Below the pieces are notes generated by a model. It saw only the letters and a list, made by a program, of their open reading frames with translations, made no database searches and was not told the DNA's origin. Positions 55,623-64,000 of a DNA stretch of 64,000 bases are shown here, in pieces; the first letter of the stretch is position 1, and each line of letters starts with the position of its first letter. Made by a program: the position numbers and the translations under genes. The stretch is from Achromobacter pulmonis (GTDB lineage Bacteria > Pseudomonadota > Gammaproteobacteria > Burkholderiales > Burkholderiaceae_B): positions 86,466 to 150,465 of the forward strand of contig NZ_POQS01000004.1 in the NCBI RefSeq assembly GCF_002885955.2, in the 5' to 3' direction.

Positions 55623-56600
55623 TCAATCCAGACTGATATTGCGGCTCTTGATGAGCGCGCGCCATTTCTGCCTTTCGTCCGCGACGTAGGCGTTCATGTC
55701 CGCGGCGTTGGTGGGACGCGCTTCCCAGCCGGCGTCGTAGAGTTTCTGGCGCACGTCGGCATCGCCCATGGCCTTCTGCAATTCGGCGCTCAGGCGTTCC
55801 TGCACGTCGCGCGGCGTGGCCGCGGGCACGGCCAGGCCCTGCCAGGTATAGGCTTCGACGCCGGCAAAGCCCAGCTCTTTCGCCGTGGGCACGTCGGGAA
55901 GCTGCGGGATGCGCTCGGCCGACATGGCCAGCAGCGGCACGACCTTGCCGGATTTCACCGCGCTGACGCCGCTGGGCAGGTCCAGCATCATCAGCGGCAC
56001 CTGCCCGCCCATCAGGTCGCGCAGCGCCTGGGCGCCGCCCTTGTAGGGCACGTGCAGCACCGATACCTGGGCCTCGCGCTGGAACAGTTCCAGCGCCAGG
56101 TGGTGGGGACTGCCGACGCCGGCGGTGGCGATGCCGTACTTGCCCGGCGCGCCCTTGAGCGCGGCCAGCAGGCTCTTGGCGTCGGTAAAGCCGGAATTGG
56201 GCGCCGCGGTGATGACCAGCGGCGAGCGGCCCATCATGCCCAGCAGCGCGAAATCCCTTTGCGGCTCGTAGTTGAGCTGCTTGTAGAGCGCGCTGTTGTA
56301 GATCAGCACGCCGTTGTCGGCCGACAGCACGGTGTAGCCGTCGCCGGGCGCGCGCGCCACGAATTCCGAGGCGATGATGGCGCCCGCGCCGGGGCGGTTT
56401 TCCACCACTACGGGCTGGCCCAGCTGCCGCGACAGCTGCGCGCCGGTGGTGCGCGCCAGGAAGTCGGTGCCGCCGCCCGCGGGGTAGCCCACTACCCAGC
56501 GCAGGGGCTGATTGGGATAGTTCTGGGCTGACGCGCCGAAACCGGTCAGCGAGGCGGCCGCGGCCAGCATGGCGGCGGCAAGACGGATATTGCAGCGCAT
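55623..56600 (-). CDS. Second Bug-family binding protein in the hpa operon
   Basis: A 325-residue secreted binding protein with a signal peptide at residues 1-26 (ends ASAQ). Bug marks: QPLRWVVGYPAGGGTDFLAR, ENRPGAGAIIASEFVARAPGDGYT and HVPYKGGAQALRDLMGGQVPL. AGGAGAAA is 6 bases before ATG 56600. It lies between hpaG2 and hpaE. Together with the gene at 53124 the operon encodes two binders of the same type but clearly different sequence, which suggests two ligands. Confidence 0.92.
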   Translation of the reverse strand: MRCNIRLAAAMLAAAASLTGFGASAQNYPNQPLRWVVGYPAGGGTDFLARTTGAQLSRQLGQPVVVENRPGAGAIIASEFVARAPGDGYTVLSADNGVLIYNSALYKQLNYEPQRDFALLGMMGRSPLVITAAPNSGFTDAKSLLAALKGAPGKYGIATAGVGSPHHLALELFQREAQVSVLHVPYKGGAQALRDLMGGQVPLMMLDLPSGVSAVKSGKVVPLLAMSAERIPQLPDVPTAKELGFAGVEAYTWQGLAVPAATPRDVQERLSAELQKAMGDADVRQKLYDAGWEARPTNAADMNAYVADERQKWRALIKSRNISLD

Positions 56601-56644
56601 GGCGCTTTCTCCTGGATGTCGTTGCGCAACAAGAAACGATGGAA

Positions 56645-57400
56645 TCAGGCCTCGGCCAAGGTGTTGGTCAGCGTGCCGATGCCGTCGATTTCGGTATCGA
56701 CCACGTCGCCGGCCTGCACGTTGACCACGCCGTCGGGCGTGCCGGTGAGGATCACGTCGCCGGGCATGAGCGTCATGAACCCGCTCAGGTACTCGATCAG
56801 TTCGGGAATGCGGTGGATCATGTCGCCGGTGTTGCCGCTTTGCGTGACCTGGCCGTTGACGCGGGTGCGCAGGCCCAGCGCGTGCGGGTCCGGCACGTCG
56901 GCCGCGTCGACCAGCCAGGGACCGATCGCGGTCGAGGCGTCGCGGTTCTTGACCCGCAGATTGGGGCGGTAGTAGTTCTCCAGGTAGTCGCGCACGGCAT
57001 AGTCGTTGCTCACCGTGTAGCCGGCCACGCAGGCCATCGCGTCGGCGGCGCGCACGCGTTTGGCCTGGCGGCCGATCACCACGGCCAGCTCGCATTCGTA
57101 GTGCATGAAGGCGGCGTCGCGCGGACGCGGCGTGCGGCCGCGATGGCCGACCAGCGAGTTCGGCCCCTTCAGGAATACCAGCGGCGCGTCCTTGGCCGTG
57201 ACCGTGAGTTCGCGCGACAGTTCCTTGACGTGGTCGGCGTAGTTCAGGCCCAGCGCGATGATGGTGCCGAATTCGATCGGGGGCAGCCATTGCACGTCGG
57301 CCTGGGCCAGCAGGCGGCCGTCGGGCAGCCTGACCGCCCCGCCCTCGCCTTCGGTGACGTCCCAGGTCCGGTTCTCGTAAACAATGCGTCCGCGCTTCAT
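56645..57400 (-). CDS. hpaG2: HHDD isomerase/OPET decarboxylase, second subunit (HpaG2)
   Basis: A 251-residue FAH-superfamily protein. The metal-binding block FMHYECELAVVIGR and LIEYLSGFMTLMPGDVILTGTP are typical. In enteric bacteria HpaG is one bifunctional double-length protein; here the halves are separate genes overlapping by 4 bases (ATGA). It decarboxylates 5-oxo-pent-3-ene-1,2,5-tricarboxylate and isomerises the product. Confidence 0.92.
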   Translation of the reverse strand: MKRGRIVYENRTWDVTEGEGGAVRLPDGRLLAQADVQWLPPIEFGTIIALGLNYADHVKELSRELTVTAKDAPLVFLKGPNSLVGHRGRTPRPRDAAFMHYECELAVVIGRQAKRVRAADAMACVAGYTVSNDYAVRDYLENYYRPNLRVKNRDASTAIGPWLVDAADVPDPHALGLRTRVNGQVTQSGNTGDMIHRIPELIEYLSGFMTLMPGDVILTGTPDGVVNVQAGDVVDTEIDGIGTLTNTLAEA

Positions 57401-58062
57401 GCCTGCTTCTCCTCTGCCAGGCTGTGGCTCAATTCGCCCAGACGGGGCACGGTGATCGTGACGCGGTCGCCGGCGCGCCCCACGGGCGAGCCTTCGCCGG
57501 GGCCGAGCAGCAGCACGTCGCCCTCGGCCAGGGTCATGAATTCGGTCACGTCGGCGATCAGCTGCGCGGCGGGACGCAGCAGCGTGGCGAAGCTGCGCTC
57601 GTAGGCCTGCTGGCCGTTGACGCGCACGCCCAGCGCGGCCTGGTCGAGATCGAAGCCGGGCTGGCCCTGGAGCACTTCGCTCATCGGGCAGAAGCCGTCG
57701 CGGTTGCGCTGCACGACGGCGGGACGGTAGTAGTTCTCGTGCGGCAGGGTCAGGTCGCTGACGATCACCAGGCCGGCCACGTGGCTCATGGCCTGGGCCG
57801 CCGGTACCTGCCTGGCGGGCCGCCCGATTACCAGGCCGATGGTCGCGTCGATGCGCACCACGCCCGGATCGGCGGGGATCTCCACCACGGCGCCGTCGGC
57901 GGCGTAAGTGTTGCGCGACTTGATGTAGAGCACCGGCGCCTTGGGCGCGGCCTTGTAGGGCGCGCCGTCGAACTGGGGCGCCAGGCGTTCGAGGGTGGCG
58001 CGGTCGTTGAGCAATGCCCCGTAGACGGTGCCGTCGCGCCGGATGGAGTGCGGAGTCTGCAT
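57397..58062 (-). CDS. hpaG1: HHDD isomerase/OPET decarboxylase, first subunit (HpaG1)
   Basis: A 221-residue FAH-family protein, first gene of the hpa operon. Blocks VLYIKSRNTYAADGAVVEI, IDATIGLVIGR and TEFMTLAEGDVLLLGPGEGSP are those of HpaG N-terminal halves; one metal Glu is less obvious than in HpaG2. The start ATG 58062 lies 14 bases from the operator palindrome, so the messenger leader is very short or the operator overlaps the transcription start. Confidence 0.9.
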   Translation of the reverse strand: MQTPHSIRRDGTVYGALLNDRATLERLAPQFDGAPYKAAPKAPVLYIKSRNTYAADGAVVEIPADPGVVRIDATIGLVIGRPARQVPAAQAMSHVAGLVIVSDLTLPHENYYRPAVVQRNRDGFCPMSEVLQGQPGFDLDQAALGVRVNGQQAYERSFATLLRPAAQLIADVTEFMTLAEGDVLLLGPGEGSPVGRAGDRVTITVPRLGELSHSLAEEKQA

Positions 58063-58075
58063 GATCGGGATCTAA

Positions 58076-58102
58076 TTAACGAGGTAACAATTACCATGTT
58101 AA
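58076..58102 (-). promoter_or_regulatory. Nested palindromic operator of the hpa operon
   Basis: TTAAC (58076-58080) and GTTAA (58098-58102) form outer arms; GGTAA (58083-58087) and TTACC (58091-58095) form inner arms around CAA. All four are symmetric about 58089. The place, just before hpaG1, and the AT-rich palindromic form fit a HpaR binding site overlapping the promoter. Confidence 0.65.
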
Positions 58103-58143
58103 CTAAAACCCCGATAACGCAAACTCAGGATTACCCCTAGGCG

Positions 58144-58171
58144 AAAAAAAAGCCGCTCGTGGCGAGCGGCT
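58144..58171 (-). terminator. Terminator between purC and the hpa operon
   Basis: AGCCGCTCG (58151-58159) and CGAGCGGCT (58163-58171) are perfect arms around TGG. On the minus strand the stem is followed by seven T (58150-58144), ending the purC transcript; on the plus strand TTTT follows, so it may be bidirectional. Confidence 0.92.
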
Positions 58172-58191
58172 TTTCGTGCGCCTGGGACCGG

Positions 58192-59073
58192 TCAGGCGAT
58201 CAGACGGTCCAGGGCCTCGCGGTACTTGGCGGCGGTCTTTTCCAGCACGTCCTGCGGCAGGCGCGGCGCCGGCGGCGTCTTGTCCCAGGTCTGGGTTTCC
58301 AGCCAGTCGCGCACGAACTGCTTGTCGAAGGAAGGCGGGCTGATGCCGACGCGGTAGCCGTCGGCCGGCCAGAAGCGCGAGGAATCGGGCGTCAGCACTT
58401 CGTCCATCAGGTAGAGCGTGCCGTCGTCGTCCAGGCCGAATTCGAACTTAGTGTCGGCGATGATGATGCCCTTGGTGGCGGCGTAGCGCGCGGCCTCGGC
58501 GTACAGCTTGAGGGTCACGTCGCGGATGCGCTCGGCCATTTCCTGGCCGACTTCCTTGACCACGTGGGCGAAGTCGACGTTTTCGTCGTGCATGCCGAAT
58601 TCGGCCTTGGCCGCCGGCGTGAAGATGGGTTCGGGCAGCTGGCTGGCCTGCTGCAGGCCGGCCGGCAGCGCGATGCCGCACACCGAGCCGGTGGCCTGGT
58701 AGTCCTTCCAGCCCGAGCCGATCAGGTAGCCGCGGGCGACGGCCTCGACCAGGATGGGCTTCAAGCGCTTGACCACCACGGCGCGTCCGCGCACCTGGTC
58801 CACCTCGTCCGGCGCGACCACGTCCTCGGGCTTGATGCCGGTGGAGTGGTTGGGCAGGATATGGGCCAGCTTCTGCAGCCAGAATTCGGTCAGCTCGGTC
58901 AGCACCTGCCCCTTGCCGGGGATGGGGTCGTCGAGGATCACGTCGAACGCGGAGATGCGATCCGACGCGACGATCAGCAACTTGTCGTCGCCTACCGCGT
59001 ACATATCGCGCACCTTACCGCGGCCCAGCAGCGGCAAGGACTTGATGCTGGATTGATGCAAAGCAGAAGTCAC
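58192..59073 (-). CDS. purC: SAICAR synthetase (phosphoribosylaminoimidazole-succinocarboxamide synthase)
   Basis: A 293-residue enzyme joining aspartate to CAIR in purine synthesis. [20 protein letters not shown] (residues 17-36), [19 protein letters not shown] and [15 protein letters not shown] are conserved. It starts with GTG (59073, [12 protein letters not shown]), as in related Bordetella-type genes, with no strong ribosome site; the longer frame to 59145 is not family-like. A strong terminator follows. Confidence 0.94.
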   Translation of the reverse strand: MTSALHQSSIKSLPLLGRGKVRDMYAVGDDKLLIVASDRISAFDVILDDPIPGKGQVLTELTEFWLQKLAHILPNHSTGIKPEDVVAPDEVDQVRGRAVVVKRLKPILVEAVARGYLIGSGWKDYQATGSVCGIALPAGLQQASQLPEPIFTPAAKAEFGMHDENVDFAHVVKEVGQEMAERIRDVTLKLYAEAARYAATKGIIIADTKFEFGLDDDGTLYLMDEVLTPDSSRFWPADGYRVGISPPSFDKQFVRDWLETQTWDKTPPAPRLPQDVLEKTAAKYREALDRLIA

Positions 59074-59305
59074 GGGAAATGGCCTATGGCAATAATGAAG
59101 ATTCCCGCCTCGGGCAGCGCCAGGGCGGGAAAGTCGAACCTGCAAGGCGCATAGGTTACTGCAAAACGGCCCGGCGCTGCCGACGGCGCCCGGCCGCCCT
59201 CCCCTCGACGCCGCCCGGCGCAGGCGTTAGGCTGTGGTCTCTTACCATGCGCGCCGACCGCCGCAGGCGTCACGGCGCACCCCTTCCACCCGGAGACCAA
59301 GCCGT

Positions 59306-59761
59306 ATGCAGGATGCTTCCCTCAAACGCAGGCCCGCCGCCGACGCGCAAGTGCACCTGACCGGCGGCTGCCAGTGCGGCGCGGTCCGCTACGCCGTCAC
59401 CGACGAGCCCCTGACCGCCGCCACCTGTCATTGCCGGGACTGCCAGTATTCCAGCGGCGGCGCCCCGGCCCACGCGCTGATCTTTCCGGCCGGCTCGGTC
59501 ACGCTGCTGCGCGGCCAGGCCAAGGAGCACCGCTACAAGGGCGACTCCGGCCACACCGTCATGCGCAGCTTCTGCGCGGCCTGCGGCACGCCGCTGTTCG
59601 GCGGCTCCGAAGGCATGGACTACGAAATCGTGCGGGCCGGCTCGCTGGACGATCCCGAGGCCTTCCACGCCCGCGCCAGCCTGTGGACCGGTTCCGCGCC
59701 GTCCTGGCACCACGTGGACCGCAGCATCCCGCACTACGCCGGCAACGGGCCCGCCGCCTAG
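59306..59761 (+). CDS. GFA (CENP-V/GFA) domain protein
   Basis: A 151-residue zinc protein of the glutathione-dependent formaldehyde-activating family. Metal Cys motifs: GGCQCGAVRYAV, CHCRDCQYSSGG and SFCAACGTPLFGG. The start ATG 59306 has GGAGA 9 bases before it; the N-terminal 15 residues are a basic tail. Function as a thiol-carrier or glutathione-adduct enzyme is a family inference. It is divergent from purC and convergent with fba. Confidence 0.88.
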   Translation: MQDASLKRRPAADAQVHLTGGCQCGAVRYAVTDEPLTAATCHCRDCQYSSGGAPAHALIFPAGSVTLLRGQAKEHRYKGDSGHTVMRSFCAACGTPLFGGSEGMDYEIVRAGSLDDPEAFHARASLWTGSAPSWHHVDRSIPHYAGNGPAA

Positions 59762-59766
59762 ACCAT

Positions 59767-59803
59767 AAAAAAAACGGGCCCGCATGAATACGGGCCCGTT
59801 CTT
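59767..59803. terminator. Bidirectional terminator between GFA and fba
   Basis: AACGGGCCCG (59773-59782) pairs with CGGGCCCGTT (59791-59800), with eight A before it (59767-59774) that read as T on the minus strand after fba, and TTCTT on the plus side after the GFA gene. Confidence 0.9.
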
Positions 59804-59821
59804 CCGCACTGCCGAGCGTGC

Positions 59822-60886
59822 TTACTGCACCACTTGCGCCAGCTTGCCCGAGGCGTACTGGGCGGCGATTTCGGTCAGCGGCAGGGCCTTGATCTTGCTG
59901 GCGTTGCCGGCGGTGCCGAACTGGGTGTAGCGGGCCACACAGATGGCCTTGGCGGCGGCGCGGGCCGGCTTCAGGTATTCGCGCGGGTCGAACTTCTCGG
60001 GGTTCTCGGCGAAGAAGCGGCGGATCGCGCCGGTCATGGCCAGACGGATATCGGTGTCGATATTGATCTTGCGCACGCCGTACTTGATGGCTTCCTGGAT
60101 TTCCTCGACGGGCACGCCGTAGGTTTCCTTCATGTTGCCGCCGAATTCGCGGATCTCGGCCAGCAGTTCCTGCGGCACGCTGGAGCTGCCGTGCATCACC
60201 AGGTGGGTGTTGGGCAGGCGGGCGTGGATTTCCTTGATGCGGGAGATCGACAGGATGTCGCCGGTGGGCTTGCGCGTGAACTTGTAGGCGCCGTGGCTGG
60301 TGCCGATGGCGATGGCCAGGGCGTCGAGCTGGGTCTTGCGCACGAAGTCGGCGGCCTGTTCCGGGTCGGTCAGCAGCTGGTCCATGGTGAGCTTGCCGTC
60401 GGCGCCGTGGCCGTCTTCCTTGTCGCCCTGCATGGTTTCCAGCGAGCCCAGGCAGCCGAGTTCGCCTTCGACCGTCACACCCAGCTTGTGGGCCACGTCG
60501 ACGACCTTCTTGGTCACTTCGACGTTGTAGTCGTAGTCGGCGATGGTCTTGCCGTCTTCCTTCAGCGAGCCGTCCATCATGACGCTGGAGAAGCCGAGGT
60601 CGATGGCGCCCTGGCAGACCTTGGGCGACTGGCCGTGGTCCTGGTGCATGACCACGGGAATGTGCGGATAGGATTCCACGGCGGCCTGGATCAGGTGCTT
60701 CAGGAAGCCTTCGCCCGCGTATTTGCGCGCGCCGGCCGAGGCCTGCATGATCACGGGGCTGTCGGTCTCCGCAGCGGCTTCCATGATGGCCTGGACCTGC
60801 TCCAGGTTGTTGACGTTGAAAGCGGGAATGCCGTAGCCGTGCTCGGCGGCGTGGTCGAGCAACTGGCGCATGGAGACTAGGGCCAT
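59822..60886 (-). CDS. fba: Fructose-bisphosphate aldolase, class II
   Basis: A 354-residue zinc aldolase of the CbbA type interconverting fructose-1,6-bisphosphate and triose phosphates. [10 protein letters not shown] has the zinc His and catalytic Asp, followed by [33 protein letters not shown] and [28 protein letters not shown] is 6 bases before the ATG, a very strong ribosome site. It is monocistronic and ends in a terminator. Confidence 0.96.
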   Translation of the reverse strand: MALVSMRQLLDHAAEHGYGIPAFNVNNLEQVQAIMEAAAETDSPVIMQASAGARKYAGEGFLKHLIQAAVESYPHIPVVMHQDHGQSPKVCQGAIDLGFSSVMMDGSLKEDGKTIADYDYNVEVTKKVVDVAHKLGVTVEGELGCLGSLETMQGDKEDGHGADGKLTMDQLLTDPEQAADFVRKTQLDALAIAIGTSHGAYKFTRKPTGDILSISRIKEIHARLPNTHLVMHGSSSVPQELLAEIREFGGNMKETYGVPVEEIQEAIKYGVRKINIDTDIRLAMTGAIRRFFAENPEKFDPREYLKPARAAAKAICVARYTQFGTAGNASKIKALPLTEIAAQYASGKLAQVVQ

Positions 60887-61029
60887 GAGTGGTCCTCCTT
60901 AGGTACTGTCTATTGAAAGATGGTTGAAGTCTTGCTGAATGGGGTGATTTTACGGGGGATTCGCCGAAAGGTCTTGCAACCGGCGGTATCCAGGCCATTC
61001 GGGCTGCGCCGAACGGCGTAAGCCGTCCC

Positions 61030-61058
61030 GGCGCCCCCGCCGCAAGCACGAGGGCGCC
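61030..61058 (-). terminator. Hairpin after the SMP-30 gene
   Basis: GGCGCCC (61030-61036) and GGGCGCC (61052-61058) are complementary across a 15-base loop, 13 bases after the minus-strand stop at 61071. No T-run follows. Confidence 0.45.
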
Positions 61059-61070
61059 GGTGCGCGGGCC

Positions 61071-61970
61071 CTACGGCCGGCCCGCGTGCGGCACGTCGAC
61101 CCGCGTCACCAGGATGCGCCCCTCGGGCCTGGCGCGGCGGTTGGCCTCGATGAAATCGGGCGCCGCGGCCATGAACAGGCTGCGGCCGTCCGGCCCGCCC
61201 AGGGCGGCGGCGAAGATGCCGAACTCGCCGGTGTCGATCTGCTCCAGTATCCGGCCGCCGCGCGCCAGGCGGACGATGCGCTTGCCGATAGCGTCGGCCA
61301 CCCACAGCGCCCCCTCGGCGTCCAGCGCGCCGCCGTCCGGCCCGATGGCCGAGGCGGCGATCAGCACGCCCAGGTCGTCGCTGGCGGGCAGCGGGCCGAA
61401 ATCGGCCCAGTCGCGGCGCGGCCCCAGGCCGCCGTCGGGCAGGATGTCGAATTCGGAAATACGGTTGCCGAAGGTCTCGTTGACGATCATGACGGCGCCG
61501 TCCGGGGTGATGAAGGAGCCGTTGGGAAAGCACAGCCCGTCGGCCACCACCCGGCAGGAGCCGTCGGGGTCCGCGCGCACGATGGTGGTGTTGCGCACCG
61601 GCGCGCCGTTCATCAGGTCGAAGCCGAAATTGCCCACGTAGGCCCTGCCCTGCGCGTCGACCACCATGTCGTTGATGTGCCCGCCGGTCAGCGCCGACAG
61701 GTCGGCATGCTCGACCAGGCTGCCATCGGCCTCGCGGCGCAGCAGCTTGCGGTCTTTCATGGAAGCGATGAGCAGCCGGCCGTCCGGCAGCCAGCCCAGG
61801 CCGGACGGCTGCTGCGGCACCTCGCAGATGCGCTCGACCCGACCGTCCAGGTCCACCGCGATGACCTGGCCGGTGTAGAAGTCCGACGCCCACAGGCGGC
61901 CCTCGTGCCAGCGCAGGCCCTCCAGGTAGGTGTATCCGGACGCCAGCACCGACAGTTCTCGTTTCTGCAT
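61071..61970 (-). CDS. SMP-30/gluconolactonase family lactonase
   Basis: A 299-residue six-bladed propeller enzyme. Metal-site residues are in YLEGLRWHEG (Glu), GGHINDMVVDAQGRAYVGNFGF (Asn/Asp) and LCFPNGSFITPDGAVMIV (Asn). ATG 61970 (MQKRELSVL) has AAGGAGA 9 bases before it and is used rather than the longer frame to 62093. Such proteins open sugar or aromatic-derived lactones; the substrate is unknown. Confidence 0.88.
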   Translation of the reverse strand: MQKRELSVLASGYTYLEGLRWHEGRLWASDFYTGQVIAVDLDGRVERICEVPQQPSGLGWLPDGRLLIASMKDRKLLRREADGSLVEHADLSALTGGHINDMVVDAQGRAYVGNFGFDLMNGAPVRNTTIVRADPDGSCRVVADGLCFPNGSFITPDGAVMIVNETFGNRISEFDILPDGGLGPRRDWADFGPLPASDDLGVLIAASAIGPDGGALDAEGALWVADAIGKRIVRLARGGRILEQIDTGEFGIFAAALGGPDGRSLFMAAAPDFIEANRRARPEGRILVTRVDVPHAGRP

Positions 61971-62255
61971 TTTCCAGTCTCCTTTTTTGTCGCGGGACGC
62001 CGCCTTGGCGGCCGGCCAGGCATTCTGGCATGGCGGCGCGGGGCGGTGGCGCTGTTCCAATTTGATACAAATCCGCTCCACTGGAGGCGACAACTGGCTG
62101 TCAGCTTGGGGGCGTTAACATCGCGGCCCAAGGGTAAACCCGCAAGCCTCGGGATCGCCCTGGCATGTCTGTCATCCGACCGCTCGCCCGCCCCATGCCG
62201 GCGGACCCGGCCCCCGCGGGGCCTGGCGCACGGTCGCCGTTTTTCCGTTTTGATC

Positions 62256-63536
62256 ATGAACACTAAGAAGCTGACGCGTTACATCGGCATCGCCATGGTG
62301 CTGGGCATCGTGGTGGGCTACTTCTGCCACAGATACGCGCAAACTCCCGAGGAGGCCGCCCGCATCGCCGCCTACTTCAGCCTGGTCACCGACATCTTCC
62401 TGCGCATGATCAAGATGATCATCGCCCCGCTGGTGTTCGCCACGCTGGTGACGGGGCTGGCCAGCATGAGCGACGCCAGCGCCGTGGGCCGCATCGGCAT
62501 GCGTGCGATGATCTGGTTCGTCGCCGCCTCGCTGGTTTCGCTGCTGCTGGGCCTGGCGCTGGTCAATCTGTTCGAACCGGGCGCGCACATGAACATGACG
62601 CTGCCCGACGCCGGCGCCAGCTCCGGCCTGAAGACGGGCGATTTCACGCTCAAGGCCTTCATCGCGCACGTCTTCCCCAGCAGCATCGCGCAGGCCATGT
62701 CCAACAACGAGATCCTGCAGATCCTGGTGTTCTCGCTGTTCTTCGGCACGGCGCTGTCCTTCGTGCGCAGCAAGGGCCACCACACCCTCTACAACATGAT
62801 CGACGAGCTGGCCAAGATCATGTTCCGGGTGACCGACTACGTCATGCGCTTCGCGCCCCTGGGCGTGTTCGCCGCGATGGCCGCCGCCATCACCACCGAA
62901 GGTCTGGGCGTGCTGGTCAGCTACGGCAAGCTGATAGGCGAGTTCTACCTGGGCCTGGCGCTGCTGTGGGGCGTGCTGTTTTTAATCGGCTACCTGTTCC
63001 TGGGCAAGTCCGTGCGCCGGCTGGGCGGGCTGATCAAGGAACCCACGCTGCTGGCGTTCTCCACGGCCAGCAGCGAATCGGCCTACCCCAAGACGATCGA
63101 GGCGCTCTCGCGCTTCGGGGTGCCCAAGCGCATCTCGGGCTTCGTGCTGCCGCTGGGCTATTCCTTCAATCTGGACGGCTCGATGATGTACCAGTCCTTC
63201 GCGGTGCTGTTCATCGCGCAGGCCTACCGCATCCCGATGAGCTTCACCCAGCAGCTGACGCTGCTGCTGGTGCTGATGGTGACCAGCAAGGGCATGGCCG
63301 GCGTGGCGCGCGCCTCGCTGGTGGTGGTGGCCGCCACGCTGCCGATGTTCAACCTGCCCGAGGCAGGCCTACTGCTGATCATGGGCATCGACCAGTTCTT
63401 CGACATGGGCCGCACCGCCACCAACGTGGTCGGCAACAGCCTGGCCACCGCCGTCATCGCCAAGCTGGAAGGCCGCCAGCCCGCCGATGAGGAAGCGCCG
63501 GCCAAAGAGGCCGCGGGCGGGGCCGCGGCGTCTTGA
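62256..63536 (+). CDS. Dicarboxylate/amino acid:cation symporter (DAACS)
   Basis: A 426-residue membrane transporter with eight predicted helices and two hairpins. The HP1 serine-rich motif is AFSTASSESAYPKTIEAL, the NMDGT equivalent is FNLDGSMMYQS, and HP2 is TSKGMAGVARASLVVVAATL. These are marks of GltP/DctA-type sodium or proton symporters for C4-dicarboxylates or glutamate. The C-terminus is Ala/Glu-rich. It is 58 bases upstream of the secreted protein gene. Confidence 0.92.
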   Translation: MNTKKLTRYIGIAMVLGIVVGYFCHRYAQTPEEAARIAAYFSLVTDIFLRMIKMIIAPLVFATLVTGLASMSDASAVGRIGMRAMIWFVAASLVSLLLGLALVNLFEPGAHMNMTLPDAGASSGLKTGDFTLKAFIAHVFPSSIAQAMSNNEILQILVFSLFFGTALSFVRSKGHHTLYNMIDELAKIMFRVTDYVMRFAPLGVFAAMAAAITTEGLGVLVSYGKLIGEFYLGLALLWGVLFLIGYLFLGKSVRRLGGLIKEPTLLAFSTASSESAYPKTIEALSRFGVPKRISGFVLPLGYSFNLDGSMMYQSFAVLFIAQAYRIPMSFTQQLTLLLVLMVTSKGMAGVARASLVVVAATLPMFNLPEAGLLLIMGIDQFFDMGRTATNVVGNSLATAVIAKLEGRQPADEEAPAKEAAGGAAAS

Positions 63537-63594
63537 CCGTCGCCATCGCCGGGAGCAACATATAAGCCCCCGGCAAGCCCTGCCCGATCCAGCC

Positions 63595-63972
63595 ATGATT
63601 TCCCTACGCCTGCGCTGCACCGTGGCGGCCGTCGCCCTGATGGCCGCAGCCCCCGCCTCGCACGCCTGGACGCGCATATCCTGCAACCTGGGCGGCACCG
63701 CCGCCAGCCCGCCCATGCAGATGCGCCAGTTCCGCATCGACGGCACCGAAATCAGCCAATTGATGTTCAGGCTCAGGGTCCGCAGCGCCGAGATCCCCGA
63801 AGGCGCGCGCGCCGACACCGACTGCACCGAATTCATGGGCCGGGAAATCGACGTGGTGCTCGACGGCGCCGGCGCCACGGCGGTGCGCAAGGGGCAATCT
63901 GTAAAGCTGCGCTACCGCTATGACGATTCGCTGGGCGAGGCGCGGGCCAGCCGGTTCGAGCTGGTCCGTTAG
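63595..63972 (+). CDS. Small secreted protein of unknown function
   Basis: A 125-residue protein. Residues 1-24 are a signal peptide (VAAVALMAAAPASHA). The mature part has two Cys (SCNLGG and DTDCTE) that could pair in the periplasm, and ends KLRYRYDDSLGEARASRFELVR, a short beta-rich pattern. No family is recognised. The gene follows the symporter in the same direction without a clear terminator between them. Confidence 0.75.
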   Translation: MISLRLRCTVAAVALMAAAPASHAWTRISCNLGGTAASPPMQMRQFRIDGTEISQLMFRLRVRSAEIPEGARADTDCTEFMGREIDVVLDGAGATAVRKGQSVKLRYRYDDSLGEARASRFELVR

Positions 63973-64000
63973 GTTTCGGTCATTCAGTCATTGACCGAGC

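Noticed and set aside
59234..59305. Longer start of the GFA-domain protein
   Set aside because: The added 24 residues are Arg/Pro-rich and not family-like; ATG 59306 has a ribosome site.

Overview
The window is dense, GC-rich chromosomal DNA from a betaproteobacterium, most likely Alcaligenaceae (Bordetella or Achromobacter type). This is inferred from four stand-alone Bug-family (tripartite tricarboxylate type) binding proteins, an aerobic box benzoyl-CoA cluster, an hpa homoprotocatechuate operon, and the family-level look of the housekeeping genes. No rRNA, CRISPR array or prophage is visible. One insertion sequence of the IS5 type (35537-36732) stands out by its lower GC.

Layout. 1-365 is gene-free and carries a 76-bp direct repeat, a 10-bp-arm hairpin and one unit of a dispersed palindromic repeat. 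366-7962 (minus) is an MFS transporter, a 53-residue membrane peptide and an AddAB-like helicase/nuclease pair. 8138-8876 holds tRNA-Arg(CCT) and a ParE/Phd-type toxin-antitoxin pair. 9213-14232 contains penicillin-binding protein 7, an RHH protein, a Zn alcohol dehydrogenase, a DJ-1/PfpI protein, YbaK and XerD. 14252-19885 has a LysR/TPP-enzyme divergent pair, glutaryl-CoA dehydrogenase, an orphan TRAP binding protein and a MaoC hydratase.

The centre is catabolic. 19985-33204 is a complete upper benzoate route: boxA, boxB and boxC under boxR, then divergently a DUF4863 protein, benzoate-CoA ligase, an alpha/beta hydrolase and a five-gene branched-chain-type ABC importer that probably brings in the aromatic acid. 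Operator-like GCACTAT and TGCA repeats lie over the promoters. A benzoylformate-decarboxylase-like TPP enzyme follows on the other strand. A TetR gene is separated by the IS from an operon (36858-41046) of acyl-CoA ligase, Bug protein, SCP-x-type thiolase and DUF35 protein; four spaced RGTACC boxes cover that operon's promoter. Then come an amino-acid binding protein, and a Bug protein with 3-oxoacid CoA-transferase subunits and an IclR regulator (beta-ketoadipate step).

45623-45780 is a nested palindrome between convergent genes. 45807-49424 is housekeeping (Sua5, purK, purE, DsbB-like, DUF5993). 49492-58062 is the whole homoprotocatechuate meta-cleavage operon on the minus strand (hpaG1, hpaG2, Bug, hpaE, Bug, hpaD, hpaF, hpaH, hpaI, hpaR) with a nested palindromic operator candidate just upstream of hpaG1. 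The window ends with purC, a GFA-domain protein, class II fructose-bisphosphate aldolase, an SMP-30 lactonase, a dicarboxylate/amino acid:cation symporter and a small secreted protein.

Taken together, the box route, the 3-oxoadipate CoA-transferase and glutaryl-CoA dehydrogenase converge on acetyl-CoA and succinyl-CoA, while the hpa route gives pyruvate and succinate semialdehyde. Missing from the window are boxD, the 3-oxoadipyl-CoA thiolase and the hpaBC monooxygenase, so these pathways must be completed elsewhere on the chromosome.
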